Shown here piece after piece: positions 49,531 to 63,500 of a DNA stretch of 64,000 bases. Under the pieces are notes generated by a model. It saw nothing but the letters and a program-made list of their open reading frames with translations. It was not told where the DNA came from and did not search any database. The stretch comes from Glossina fuscipes (lineage: Eukaryota > Arthropoda > Insecta > Diptera > Glossinidae): contig NW_023998540.1 of the NCBI RefSeq assembly GCF_014805625.2, positions 211,106-275,105 of the forward strand. Direction: 5' to 3'. A program made the translations under genes and the position numbers. Numbering within the stretch: position 1 is the stretch's first letter; each line of letters starts with the position of its first letter.

Positions 49531-52500
49531 CCTGCACGCCACCTTACAAAGCAATGCAAATAAAAGAGACCTCACCGTTTGTGTATTAAGTTTCATTTGT
49601 GTTGCATGATAAATTGTGTTCGTGCGTACGTGTATATATGAAAAACCCCAAATTTCGCAAAAAAAAAAAAAAAATGGAGAAAAATAAAGGAAAATGCATA
49701 CACTTATACGCGCGCAATAAAAAAAAATATCTGCAATGTTTTCATTTCGCTTCAATGCTAAACGCAACATAATTTACGTACGAAATTTCCCAGGATTCTC
49801 TTAACAATTTTGTAAAACATTTTCATTGTGATTGTGAAATCCACAAAACATGGTTAAGTTGCTTTCCCCACGCCAACCTATTAAACACATGTACTTATGC
49901 GTACGCATACACATATGCATTTGTGCGTGTATATGTGTAAGCAAATTCACTTATCTCGTTTGTGTAATATTATTCAACTGTTGCCCGTAAAATTTGTTTA
50001 TTTAATGCAATTTCTTTCTAATGAAGTCAAAGTATCGGTTTACAGTTTACAGTTTAGTTTTCAAGATATTCCGCTGAAACAAAATCTATTCAATTGTTAT
50101 CATATTAGTCATCTGTAATTACGTGTACATCGCGTGAATGCATAAACTTATTCTTTGCATCTTCTTTAGCATTGTTCTAATGACGACCATGAAATTTTCA
50201 ATTTACTTAGTTAATTAACAAACAATGCTACTTTGTAAGATGACAGTTAATTAATTTTAACCTTTCATTTATCGTAGGCAGGTATACGTATTAGAGAGAA
50301 CGTTCGATGTATTATTGTGACTGAGGAGAGGGTAAAAAATAGTGTATCTCTAAATCCACACTACTAATCAGAAGTGGACAGTGCTGAAGCATAGTCCGCA
50401 ATCGCGGAAGATTCCAGCCCAAGTTGGAGATCGTTTCCTAGGTTGGTTTTGCTACAGGCAAGCGGGCATGGTTTAAAATCGTCGTAAACCGCTTTACAAT
50501 TTCTTTTCTTTTTTTTAACATAGCCAATCATTGAGGGTACGGTCCCGTATTTATGTAACATGGTGGCGGTCAGATAGAAAATGTGGAAAGAGGAATAGCA
50601 TGAGATGTGGTGGCTTCAGGGTATTAGATCCGTGTCCGATCGATAAGTAAGTAAACCTTTACCGACTTAGTGCCACTCTACAGCTGCGACCAAGAAAAAC
50701 TCTACCGTACATGAAATTTGAATCCACAAACACTGACTTAGCCGCAATTTTTACCTACTCGGCTACTCAGGCAAACAACTTTGTAACCGTTTCGTAGCTA
50801 ACTTCGTTTTTACTCCATGCCAACTTAATTATTTCCATAGCTTCCGTAGCATTTTTTTTTCAGTCTTACCCGTTAAAAAAAACCAGAGGATACAGTGCAC
50901 TGACCAGAGAAAACAGACACTGAACAACTGCTTGCAAGGAATTGAAACTTATTCCGTACAAGTCCAAATACAGGTATAAATCCAAATAACTTATATCCAA
51001 AAATTTCAGAAAACTTGAACGCGTACGTTATCTTTCGTGAAGCGATACATTTCAGCAGAAACAATTTATTAGTACACCTAATATAAACAACTTTTTGTAA
51101 GGACACTTAGCTTCGTGGCACCAGCTGGCATATCTAGGGAGATGGGCTGCTCGAGCCCATCGAGATCAATGTTAAGGCGAGCAAGCAAAAAGCAGTCATT
51201 GTAATTGCGCCCATCATTACGAGAAACCCAGCAGCAATGTGCGAAAAGGCATTATAGCTTAATTCTTTTGGCATCGCCCCAGTCAATTTCGTATCTAAAG
51301 GTCTCTTCAGGAAATAGTTACAACCTGAACATTTCCCTTCTCATTAATATCTCTTTCAGCCACTGCCAATTTTGTCCGTCAGAGTTAGGCTTGCCTTCCA
51401 GCTTAATAAGCGGCTCACTATAACCTTTTAGGTGATTCCACTTTGGTTTCTTTAATGGGGTGGAATGTCAAGAAATTTTCAGAAATATCGTTTGAAGGTT
51501 TGTGTTGAATAGCATGAATCATGAGGCCTTGTCAAAAGTTATTTTACATTTGCATGTCATCCTGCGAACTTGTTGATTGATATGTTATCTACCACTGACC
51601 GATGGAAATTATCGTTGGTAGTTTTATAAATTGCAACCAATATTGACTTAAATTTCACTTTAAATGTTTGCCAGGCATCTGTAAAATTTCGATGATTAAA
51701 ACAGTTTAGTAACACGATCCAATTAAAATAAAAGGGTAAAAATATTGAATGTTTTCTTTAAATTTTCGCCCTTAAAGTTATGCAAAGGTTTTTAACTGAG
51801 TAGGCACTGAGATCATTTGCTTATTGTCGTATATCGACTCAAATATTCACAGATTTAAACAACAACACTCCGCTCCCACTTCCCTCATTGTAATTTAATT
51901 GAAGAATGAAAAAAAATAAAAATAAAAATATATAAATAAAAAAAAAAAAAACATCACATGGAAAAGATTAAATTTACAATAACTTTATATGTCGCTTCTC
52001 GAGCATATTAACTCTCTACAGTATTTCCTGTACATTAATCCTTTGATTTACCATAAAAATAATTTGAACATTCCTTTTTAATGTCAAATTGAATTATTTA
52101 TGCGCGCGCATTTATATGTATATACAAATACATACGCCTTTATATATATATATAAATGCATACATATATGGGATAGTAATTATTGTTATACATATATGAG
52201 TGAATTACACGTAAGTAGAGCCGATAAATTACCGCATGAGACTAGCGGACGAGCAAGTAAACAGTCAAATGGGCTGGCTAGTTGGCTGGCTGCCGGAGTA
52301 AAGGACTGACAGATTGGCCAGCAAGCGGGCGAATAAAACTGAACATTTAAAACCGCATGTCAATCAATGCTTATTATTTTAATTACAGTATTATAAAAGG
52401 ATTGTTGCCCGCTTTGTATGTGATTGAACATGATGTTGTTGCTGTTGTTTGCAATATTTTTTAATTTAATTTTCAATTAAAAAGCAATTTCCCATAACAA

Positions 52501-54590
52501 GAGCTCAAACAACACACACACACACACACACACACAGTGAATGTGAGAGAAATCGAAAAACGCACAACCCAATGCTGTGGCACTCTACTGCCATCACTAT
52601 AACGACAACCATCGCAGATACAAATGGAAATTTTTTTTTTTTTTTCCTTTTTTCAAAGAATATCGAGGACGACAAGAAACAAGATACGTCGATGTTTACG
52701 AACTTGGACCCTTACACATTGTAATAGCACATAAATGCATGCATGTGATGCGTATAAAAGGCGTACAACATGCCCAGTTGCTTTTTGCAAAACACTTTAT
52801 TTACGTGCACACGTATTGTTATATGAACTTAGATGCGAGCATGAATTCGTGTTATTTTGCTTATAAAAGTCTAAACTAAAAAAAAAAAAATAAGAAAGAA
52901 AGAAAAAGAAATCGAAGAGAAAGGAGAGAAGAATTTTCATGTTCATTCAAAAATATTTAGTTGATTAAAGTACGAAATCGGTTGGTTGGTCGGTTGTGCT
53001 GTACATGGCTGTGCAATCGGTGGACCAATTCTATGACTATTGAGTGCGTAATTGTTGCCCCGAAAAGCGATGGTCAAGTCAAGAGCAAATGCCAGGAATT
53101 CGGTCATACCAAGAGTTTGAAACACTGCATGAACTGTGCGGTGTGCATACAGCATTACACTTGTATTGTACGTATTCATTTAGCGTAAGTGTATGCGACA
53201 AACCACACACATACACACCTACACACACACACACACACACACATACATGTCGATTGAGAAAGACTTTCTTTCTATTTAACATTTTCTCCTGTACATTTTA
53301 CATACGCACAAATGATGTCCTTTCAGCTCAACAACAAAAACAAGAACAGGCACGGAGATAAACAACAGTGTGTGTGCACACTACAAGCATTGTTCTGTGA
53401 ACTTTTGTTATTAAGTTCGTCATGCAAAACCAAAGTTTATTGTACTACGTTCGACCACACAACCATACTGATCTTGTTTAATGGCAATGAATTTTCATCG
53501 AAAACGACAACAGACAACAGAATGTCAAACCTATATGTATGTATTATGCTTACGTCTGTGCTTTTCACAAATATGCATACATATGCATATATAACCATAC
53601 ACAGCATACTGTCCCCATGTAACTGGTTACGTTGCGTCTATACGTAAATTTTATATAAAAAGTATAACACAAATTTTAAATATTTTTTATTATTATTGTT
53701 GCCAAAATATATGTTCGCTTGTATAAGAGTTTATTCATTTAGTTTATATACAATATCTGCTAAATGTATGATTTATGCGTTGGTAGATGAATTGTGCATT
53801 GTTAAGCTAAATGATTTATCCGATGCATATATATATATATATATAAATTTATGCACGAAAAATTTGTATAAATTATTATGCTCAAATAACATTTGTATAT
53901 ATGTATATATCGTAAATAACGAGAGGTATGAATAATAAACTTGCTTATGAGTAAAAAATGTACATAAATAGACTCAATTGATTTACGAAAATATGATTTA
54001 TGCTAAGAACCAGATAATATATATATATAGCAATGGTGAGTCTTATATTCGCTTGCTGAATTCCATAGCTTTCTTTCTTAATTATAGAATAGAAAGTCTT
54101 GCTTCAAAAGGGATATAAATATTTTCTTAGAAAAGTATCGAAATTATTGACTTAAATGTGCTTTAAAGGGATGAGATCTTCAATGTGTTTTATTTTTTAC
54201 CTTAATTACGATCTAGATATCGAGTTTTATGTAGAAAATGGTTTTAGCTCCTTGTGTTCTAAATTGCTGCGAAAATTAAAACTCAAGAAGTTAGCTTGTA
54301 TGCCTTTTGGGAATTACATCTTGGATGACTACCATTAATATATTTTCTATTAACGAAATTTTCTTATATCATTGCTTGGCAGGCATCAATCGGAAGTGTC
54401 TAAAAAAAGATTCATTTTGAATCTTAAAGAGTCACATACGTTTGGTAAACTCGGGAAGTGCTCCTGCAATACTATTCTTAAGGACCTGTTTTACTTATGC
54501 AGGACTTATCAACTTGTCGAAGAGAGGAACGTAGTAAGGATAGTTGTTGGTTCGTCATTGGCGAATTTATGTTCTGGTTTCAATTCTTTT
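49531..54590. other. Intergenic, no gene recognised
   Basis: No host gene found. Microsatellites are present: (AC)n at 52511-52536 and (CA)n near 53219-53242. A minus-strand stretch near 50364-51200 has protein-like pieces in shifting frames that I could not assign (see findings). Confidence 0.4.
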
Positions 54591-57350
54591 CAAATTTTTG
54601 GAAAGGTGAACAATAAATGGACGGACGCACAGACAGACAAAAGATCTTACAGATGCGCTTAAAAATCTACGCTAATGAAGGGAAGCTATATGCATTCGAG
54701 TGTTTTACAAACGTGAGTAACAAATGCACGGACGTAACTGTTGATAAAATCTGTCATACGTTTCCGTGGATAGAATAAACTGAAAGTTATAAGTTTTGGC
54801 GGAAAATTGAATTATTATATATCCCTATTCTCGGATGATAAGTTTGACAAAAAGTGAAGCGCTTATCGGAATGTGGTTTTTTCTTAGTTGCTTAAAACAT
54901 TTTTTTAAATATGAAATTCATGTTCATAAGTAAATTTTCAAGCAACACTTGAAAAGTCGCTTTTAAAATATAGCGCAGGTGTCCCTTATTCTCGCCATCA
55001 TCGGATGTATATACATTTTATTTATCATAAGGTTTGTAACATCTAAGAATACGTTTTGGAAAAGAAAAAGAATATTTTTAATAACATCTTGTCGTCTGCT
55101 TATTGCTTTGTATGTTATCTAGCATTTCGGTCCAACTGTTTCCTTATATTCACTTATCATTGTCTAAATAAAATTAAACAGAATTGAATTCAATGCATTC
55201 TTATACGAAATTGGAAAGAAGCGCACCTTTCAATTCAAAAGAGACAATTAGAACAGAGTTGAATTTCATACAGTAATCACTTATCCTAAAATAGGCCCAA
55301 CTTGTTACACTATGCGAACAAATTTACAAAATGCGCATAAGTTGGAAGACAGAACTTGTTCTCGATTATCGTAAATGAAGGAATATTTGTTCGATTTTTG
55401 CTTCATAAGTAATTGAAAATGAAATAGAAGGGTACCGGATACTTCGGCTTATCTTGACCGTAATGACTTTTTTGTTTAAATATTTTTTTCAGTTACACGT
55501 GCAAACAACTTCAAACAATCTACAAAAATCTCGCGAGTAAAAATTTACATAAATTATCGATGTGACACGTACAAAGCATTACATATAGTCGAGCACGGCA
55601 TTTAGGGCACAAGTGTACTAAAAATAATAAACGTGTCGTCTTGCCTATAAAACACTAACAACAAATGCTATGAACACACCAGATTTCTTTAAAATGAAAA
55701 TCTCTTGAAAACTTCCAAATTAAATGTTAATGTTAAAAACAAAAGGGGGGAAAATGAGACAAATTCCTTAAACAAATCGAGTACATGGCTGTTGGTCGGC
55801 TGGCAAGATATTTAATATAATTATTTGGGAATTTTACGTAAAAAATACGTTAGAGAAAATATGACGAAAGTGTTGCTTAAAGTTTTACTCTCCATCGGAA
55901 CATATGTGAACACTTGTATTGTTTTACACTTTTTTAAATTTCTATTAAATGAAGGAAGAAATTTCATTAGATAAAGTGATCATTTGGGATTTATTATGTT
56001 ATCTTAGGAACAACTTCTATATGATACATTACAAAGACAAAAAGCGAGAACCTGTCGATCAATCTTTTCGTTTAGCACAATTAAATTTAAATAAACGAGA
56101 AGTTCATTGTTTTGAAGATTTACATACATACAAAAAACATACAACAAGAAACAGCGTATATAAAAAACAAGTAAAAACACTAAAGTAAAAAAAAAACACT
56201 ATTAAATACCCCAGACCATCCTACCGTTATTTATATAGCAACTATTCAAAATATGTGGTTACATGATAAGTGGATTGAATTTTTGTCAAAACGCGCGTCC
56301 AGTAGATTGAACATAAGAAAACGGGACGAACAGACAGGCTACCTGGAGTCTTTCCAGACGTTGTATACATCTGTACAAACTTGATATATGTCACGAGTAA
56401 TGTATATATATATAAAGGGAAAGCGGGGATATACCTATTAGGACGGTCTTTAAGGCTCTTTAATCTTTGACGTGCGAGCTATTACAGTAAAAATCGAACA
56501 ATGTTTAAAAGAATTTAATATTTTTGAAGAGAGCTTATCTGCCTCCTATCAGAGCAAGTTGAGAAATTTATTCGAAAACGATGTAACGATTGATGTGTAA
56601 CTAGGTAAACGTCCACTCTTTATTTACAATGTTGACATCACGCATTGTACGCGTGTATATTTTTGTCGTCTGTGTTCTAAAGTTTGTTTTCTTCAGACTA
56701 AAAGTTTGAAGCCCACGTTGTTGGGTTACTTCCAGAGCCTTTTAAATACGAGCTATCTTTAAACTAGTGTACGTAGAAGACTAGCACTGAGAAAACTGTA
56801 TTCTCTTAAATTTTACATAGTAGTTAACGTTCACCGCCACAGCTAGGACAAGTACAGCAAATATTTCAAATTTATAATAAATTGTTCTTCTGTCCTTACA
56901 ACAGATAAGGACAAATACTATATACAATATATATATATATATTTTATAATATATTATATAGCATTAATGCTATTATATTAACACTATAACAAAAAAGAAG
57001 AAAATATTAAAATAATTACTCACCTTAAAAGAAAAGAAACTAATTCATCGTCCATGGAAAAGTATGTCTGCTCTGTTACTCATACTCAAGCCTCAGGAGT
57101 GTGAACAATTTTTTTTTTTTTTTTTTGAGACTGCCATAAAAGGTGTGAAGGTTAGATACAATTCCTATTCATCTAACTAATCCCTTTGCTTGAAGTCAGA
57201 CTAGAGTAACGACAAGAACGGAACGATAAATTATACTCTACACCACTTGCAGATTTCATGAGATGTGTACGGACACATGGAACAGTCAGAAGGACTTAAG
57301 ATAGATCAAGTTGTCATTACGTCAATCGACTCCGTAATCATTATCTAAAC
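54590..57350. repeat. Family B fragments in otherwise empty DNA
   Basis: Short pieces with the GACA-type run and flanking family motifs lie at about 54610-54660, 56290-56395 ('gaacataagaaaacgggacgaacagacagg') and 57235-57340 ('tatactctacaccacttgcag', 'gtgtacggacacatggaac'). At 57358-57410 a further motif, 'caagtaagaaccaaatagtcgggcaatgcc', resembles a repeat edge. No gene is seen between them. Confidence 0.45.
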
Positions 57351-57849
57351 CTTATTGAAACAAGTAAGAACCAAATAGTCGGGCAATGCCGACCATTACA
57401 TATCACCATTTCACCTAGTCATTCGCTCGTTTTGCTAATAAAGCTTCACAAAGTGCACATTATTTTCATACAAAACCTTAATTGTCATGAAAGCCCGCAT
57501 ATTGGAAGCTTCCATTTTCTCTCCATATACGAAGTTGCGTTTCGTGATATATGTATTGCTGTAATCCTACTCGAAATAGGGTACGTGTTTTTTTCGATAC
57601 CATCTGCGAAAAATTAAAAATTCTTTCAAATTATAAACTGTACAAAATCCAAGAGTAAAGTGCCTAATTGTAATAACTGAAATCTTTCTGGGCTTCCCCG
57701 TCGAATAACACACACGAAACTAACCAAATCTAAAAATTCTTCCAAATATTCATTACGTAAAAGCGCAAACTCACTCCCTGTGGTTGCAAAAAGGCACACA
57801 TGCAAGAGGTGCTTATTTTGTGTCATAGTTGTCTGTTTTGCTTTAGCTA

Positions 57850-60513
57850 CTTTCGACTAAACCACAAGTAATTCCTGGTAAGTTAGCTCCTTTCTCATTG
57901 CCTTTTTTAGTGAGCACGAAACCTAAAGACTACCGCTCACATAAGGGGTTCAGGCTTAAATGTATGATTAGGAATTAAGGAGAATTTAATATTTTCATTA
58001 ATAAACATATCATTAAGCCGCTGAATGGCAGCCCAAAAACTGTGCGGTAAAGATTTGGCAGTGGTAACTGATTCCACAGCTTGCTGCTGTGAGGAAATGA
58101 TCATAGAGGGCAATATTTTTGCTTCAGTAGCAAACACAACTCAATTCTCAAATTCACATCAGTTCTCTATTGATGGAATAAATTCTCAAATCGACTGTTG
58201 TGATGAGGATTCTTCTCATGATTGTTATGTCTTTCCTGAGCTTTGTGATACTGTTGACAGAGAAAGGGTTCATCTGACGTCGGATCTTTTTCTTTGAATA
58301 TATTAGGAATCTCAATAAAACCATATGCGATAGCACCGCTAAACTCCTATTTAACAACTCACAAAATGCGAATAATTTGTTGAAGGTCAATGATTTTAAT
58401 GCACAAAATTGAGGGACTTGTATTCCTCGGAGCATCACTGAAAAATTTGCTTCTATTCGTAAGATTCCAATAAGTATTAATGAAAATGAGTTGAAAAAAA
58501 AAATGCCCATGCTGATAAGTTAATTAATAATCGGTGACGAGGTTACATCGTGGATGTCCCAGTGCCAGCAATAAATTTATCCTGATAAACAGCGTCGAAA
58601 TTGGTGTGAAAGCTAACTATATTATCAACAAGACAATAATATTTAATTGTTGCATACTTCATGTTGATTATTTTATACCTACTCTTTAACAATACGTTCA
58701 GTGTGGAAGATTTGGCTACATTGGCAAATTCTGTAAAAGAAAAGGGCGACGATGCCTAAATTTTGCAAAATCCCCGGTCTGGATTGCCTAACAAACGCTC
58801 TATCATTAAATGTATTGCCTGTGTTCCGTCCTCACGCAAAAGCTGTACTAAGCTTTGCCCGAGGCGTAAGTATGAGAAGCAAATTAATAAGATGAGGACT
58901 ATTGAGAATTTTTTCTACAAAGAATATTTCGAATGCTTAAACAGTATGGAAAATGAGGAAAATTTTCCTCTCATTAATATAAGGAATGCGTGTGTTAATG
59001 TCAGCAAGATCCATTCAAAGAAAAATGTTAGTCAGGTTGTGAGACGTAAATATCAACTAATAAATCTCAACAGTCAAAATAATCTACAGGTTCCAAATGA
59101 AACCAAAAACGTTCTTCATGAGTACACCACTACAAAAATCGAAAAATTGCTTAACGATATTTTCAATACATTTCCCACTGTTGATAAGTCAGATTCATCC
59201 ACAAATTTAGTTGAAAAAATTTCGGCATTCAAATCTTCTTACGGGTTGCTCCAATAATTTGGATTCTCTTCAGTTTTAAATCTTTTAAATCGTAACATAT
59301 ATAAAATTCACAGCTTCAGACGTAACGTACATACTTTAGGTTGTTTTCTAAATTCAAAAGGAGAAAATTTCTGCATCCTCAGTGAAATTTTTTTATCGGA
59401 TGATACGGTATTAGCACTGAAAATCGCTAGTAATATGTCGGCCCTGGTGGTTATGACGGTGTCGCCATTCTCATCAAAAAAAGGTAGGGGTTTCATGCAA
59501 ATTTCGTACAAATCGTTATCGGATATAGTCATTATAAAAACAACCAGTCTCAGGCGCAACATTGTGGTAGAGTTTGCGTACTTTCCACCTAATATTCCAA
59601 TTCAATTCTTTAAAGATGATCTAGAAGGTTTCGTGTGTGTCTCCAAGGCGGGCGAAGTTTCCAGCAGCTGCACAAGCTGTTATTTCAAATTGCATCGTTT
59701 TCTTTAGAAAGTCAACTCTATCCCAGTCTGGAGCTGTGCAAAAAACATATGTGTAATACATCTTGATCCTCTTGCGATAGCACAAAAAAGAAATTTTCCA
59801 AAGTTGGTTTTTTGGGCTGCGTGACGGGAAAAGCTTCGTTTATACCAAAACAATGATTTCACAATTTATGCTACTAATGGCTCGGTTGGTCAAGGAATAT
59901 CAATTTTCGTGGTGCTTAAATACCCTTTGGAACTAGTTGGAAAATTTAAAATTCTGGAAGAGTTTCTGCAAGTTTTGCAACTTGAGCTTTTAACCATCAG
60001 ACAGGAGGTTCATCTTGTCAAATCATGCAACTCTAGCATATGGAAGATCAAGGTGCTCGGTAGACTCGTGTGCAATCACACATATGACATCCGATATTTG
60101 CGATGTGTGTCAGCTGAGCATCTTATTTTTATGTGCAACAAATTCGACAACAGCCAAACATTGATTTCAAATTCTTGGTATTTGTAATAATCTGCATGAA
60201 ATCTTTCGCGCTCGCCATATAACTCATCTTAAGGAGCTAACTGACTTTATTAAAACCTCTGACTTCTATGATGTTCTGGACTAAACTTCAGAATGGACAA
60301 TATTGGATTGATCAACAAATTACCTTTAATCATCATGTGACTATCTTTTTGCTCCGTTATCATCAGTTTTGTGTTTATCCTGAAAATCTTAAGAAGAATT
60401 TGTGACAAAAACTCATAACGTGACTGGATATGTAGGCCTTTCTTTGACACATCTACTCTATTTACCACTTTGTGTACCAAAAAAAAAAAAAAAAAAAAAA
60501 CAAAAAAAAAAAA
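57850..60513 (+). mobile_element. Decayed non-LTR retrotransposon
   Basis: A plus-strand relic in the expected order. A gag-like ORF1 comes first (pieces from about 58025), with a zinc-knuckle block near 58702-58740 (CGRFGYIGKFC) and CIAC...CTKLCPRRKYEKQINK further on. An apurinic-type endonuclease piece follows (about 59260-59640), with a GGYDGVAILIKKG block and FAYFPPN. An RNase H-like piece then reads YATNGSVGQG, followed by a CVSAEHLIFMCNKF block, which resembles the C-terminal Cys/His module. The relic ends in a nearly pure A tract at 60480-60513. Almost all of the reverse transcriptase is missing. Many stops and frameshifts show that it is old. Confidence 0.68.
58763..59257 (+). pseudogene. 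Gag-like ORF1 C-terminal piece of the relic
   Basis: This 164-codon open frame is the longest surviving piece of the relic. It carries the last knuckle cysteines (CIAC, CTKLCP) followed by a Lys/Asn-rich tail. Its apparent ATG is probably not a real start, since the frame before it (58702-58760) carries the first knuckle and is shifted. Confidence 0.55.
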
Positions 60514-63500
60514 GACTAGCTAGACTTTTATTGTTTTCCGCTGATATATTAGGTGCAAAAAAATTTATTAAAGAAAATTATTTTTATTTTTGCATATTTA
60601 CAGGAAAATTCTTTCACCACTTTTTTGCCTTCAAACGCCTCTAGCGCTAACAAGGTTGAGTCTTTGCACGACTGCTTCTTTTTTCTATAAAGTTTGGTTT
60701 TTTTTTTTAACATTTAAGGGTAAGTTTTCATGAAAAGCATGCGTTTACATGGCCTCGACAAAATACTTCATGCGAGAATAGGTAAAAATAAGAGGGTTTT
60801 ATATTTGTTTATTTCGCTCAAAACCACTTTTCCTACTCCATTGTGATTTCATTACTAATACATTGTATTATCAATTTTATTAAGAGAGCGTTTGTTTGTA
60901 GGGGCTACAGTAGTTAGCCTTGTGCGACTATAATGTACCTACTTGTTGACTTTAACATTCGTTTCGTATCAATAACAATAAACTGCCTATATAATCCAGC
61001 TTTATGAGAACATATGATATAAGGATTAGCTTTATTGTGTTCATATTAAATAGCACTCATACGCCTAAGTACTCAACAAAGTCATCTTATTGTCCGAACA
61101 GTGGATTATTGCGTAGTGAGAATAAATAAAGTGAAGCTTTCCTTTAGCAATACGTCTTTTTGTTTTAAATAGTTTTTCAAGTGTTGAAAGCAAATGGCGA
61201 AAGAGCTACATTCGCTTCGTTTTAAGAGAAGCCTTGCTTCTGAAAATAGCAAACATTTTTCTGGGGTTGCTACCGTTACATACACTTTCGGATAGAAATC
61301 TTTCAAAGTCTTAAATCATATCAAGGATGTACAGATTGGTAATACATATATTAATATGTTATTTATCTAAGTAAGTATTAGCAGAATTTAATAAAACTTA
61401 TTATGGGGAAAAACCTGACAATTATTTTTTCAATAAACTTGACAAGCAAAAGATAAATTTGCTTCTGTAGGATTTCGCACAATACTTACCAATAAAGCTA
61501 TTTACTGGCAGAGTAAACAGTAGTGTAAAAAAAGAGGCGTCAGGGTGAAGTACAAAACCGTATAACAGCTGAAAATATCATATTTAAGTTTACTCTTGTA
61601 AAGAACTCTTCTCTGATGTAAGTATGTGCTCTAAAAATTGTCGTACCTAAACAAAACGTCGCAAATAGAGTCGAAGGTAATTCTAGCAGACTTTATACGG
61701 TTGTATTAAACGAAAGTGCTACACTTTAACAAAAGCCTTTTTGTCTACGGATGAATTTCATCTTTTTGCCATTTCTTTGCAATGCTCGTATGCTTTCGGT
61801 TATGTGTAAAAAAACTATCCTCGCATTGGGCTGACTTTTCAATATCCATCATTTCTAACGAATATATGAAATTTGTTTACAATTTTATCAATCGCAGGGT
61901 TATCAGCAACTGAGCATTTAGTGCTATTACATAACGCTTTTATTAAATTTTAGATTGATTTTTGTACAACAGCTACGAGTTGCCTTGTTTGAGGATATCG
62001 AACGGAGAAGATTTGTATTCATCTTAAAAATTACATATATATATACACGGAGGTGGTTTTAAAAATTATGTACATGTACACGTATATATATATATATGTA
62101 TATATCATTAAGCGTAGTCTGTCCGGAAATTATTGAAAGGCGGTTATTCCTCATGTTTATAAAGTGAACACAAGACTTCTCTGTTCGATATATCGATTGC
62201 CTTTTTGTATTCATATCTCATAGTTGCAAGTTGGATGCAACGTAGAGCATAAGAGGACAGAGAACGAACAGAATGATGTTGTATGTTTTAATATAAAAAC
62301 TGATTTAATTGAACTTGTAAACTTCTGGGAGCTGCTGCATTATTCTTTGGAAAATATGCTCTTTATCCGAAAAGTATTAGGCTTAGCAACAATTAAATTT
62401 ACTTTTATACTTAAAGAGTGGAAAGGGCGTTAATACGATTTCGATCAGATTGCATTTTCAATTGATAGCAAAGATATTCTATATATAAAAGCACTTTACG
62501 ATTATGGCAGAGTGAATTTTTGAAAGTTATGTTCAAAATCTAGAAATCTAAAATCGATGAATGAAAGCAATGCTGCGGCGCTTAGCGTAGCTCCCTTAAT
62601 GCTGACTGCATACATATGCGTATATAAATAAGTATTTGCATTTATATGTGTTTTCATTGTTACGCTAACGTATTGTTTTCTGTTTGCGTTAACAGGTGTA
62701 CATGTTTCGGGCGTTAAAGCAGTTAACAGCTTTTGTTTGGCCTTGTTAAATAAAAACATCCCAACCGGAATTAAATGCTTACAAGTAAAATTACATCTAA
62801 AGTTAGAGTAAAAAAGTTTAAAAAAAATTATAGAAAGTCCGGATGGCTGCGATTACGCACAACAATAAGTTAATGAAGCTGCGAATGTACTGAAAATGAT
62901 AATCTCTTCCTTCAGCAAGGATGGTAATGAATTTTTCTAAGCAAAGTAAGAGTTGAACTAAATACTTTTCAAAAATCGAGTACAATTTCGATTTTTGGCT
63001 TTTTTTTTTGTTTCCACTTAAGTCATAGCATCCTTTAATTGCGGAAGGATTTATTAACTTATTGACACAAAATGCATTTGTCCTAGGAAGTAGTTTGTTT
63101 AGACAGATGGAAAAAATATCTCAAAGCGTATCGTTTTGATATCTACAAAGGCAATATGAAGGCGTAGTCTGTCTATAAGTTTAAGCTTAAGCTGAGTCCA
63201 AGCTTATGAAAGCCAATTTATAGGAAAAGTGATTGCAGACGATAACATTGTTGGGCTTAGTAAAGATAAATCCCCAAGTTTAGGTAATTTGTTCATAACT
63301 TTTCTTACGTTTTTTGCATTTCGATATCATTCGAAGGCGACCAATTCGGAAAGATGCCATCTGGCTGACTCGGCCTTTACGCTTCATAATTTCTTTTTCT
63401 TAAATTAAGAGAGGCAAGCGCATCGAAAAACAAACAAGGGAATGGAAGATAAGAGTTGGAAAGGCAAATAGACAAGAAAGTGAAGAAGAGTAATTAAGAG

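Noticed and set aside
53044..53361. A 105-codon plus-strand frame with a Thr-His run
   Set aside because: The run is a translated (CA)n microsatellite; the rest has no family resemblance and no splice context.
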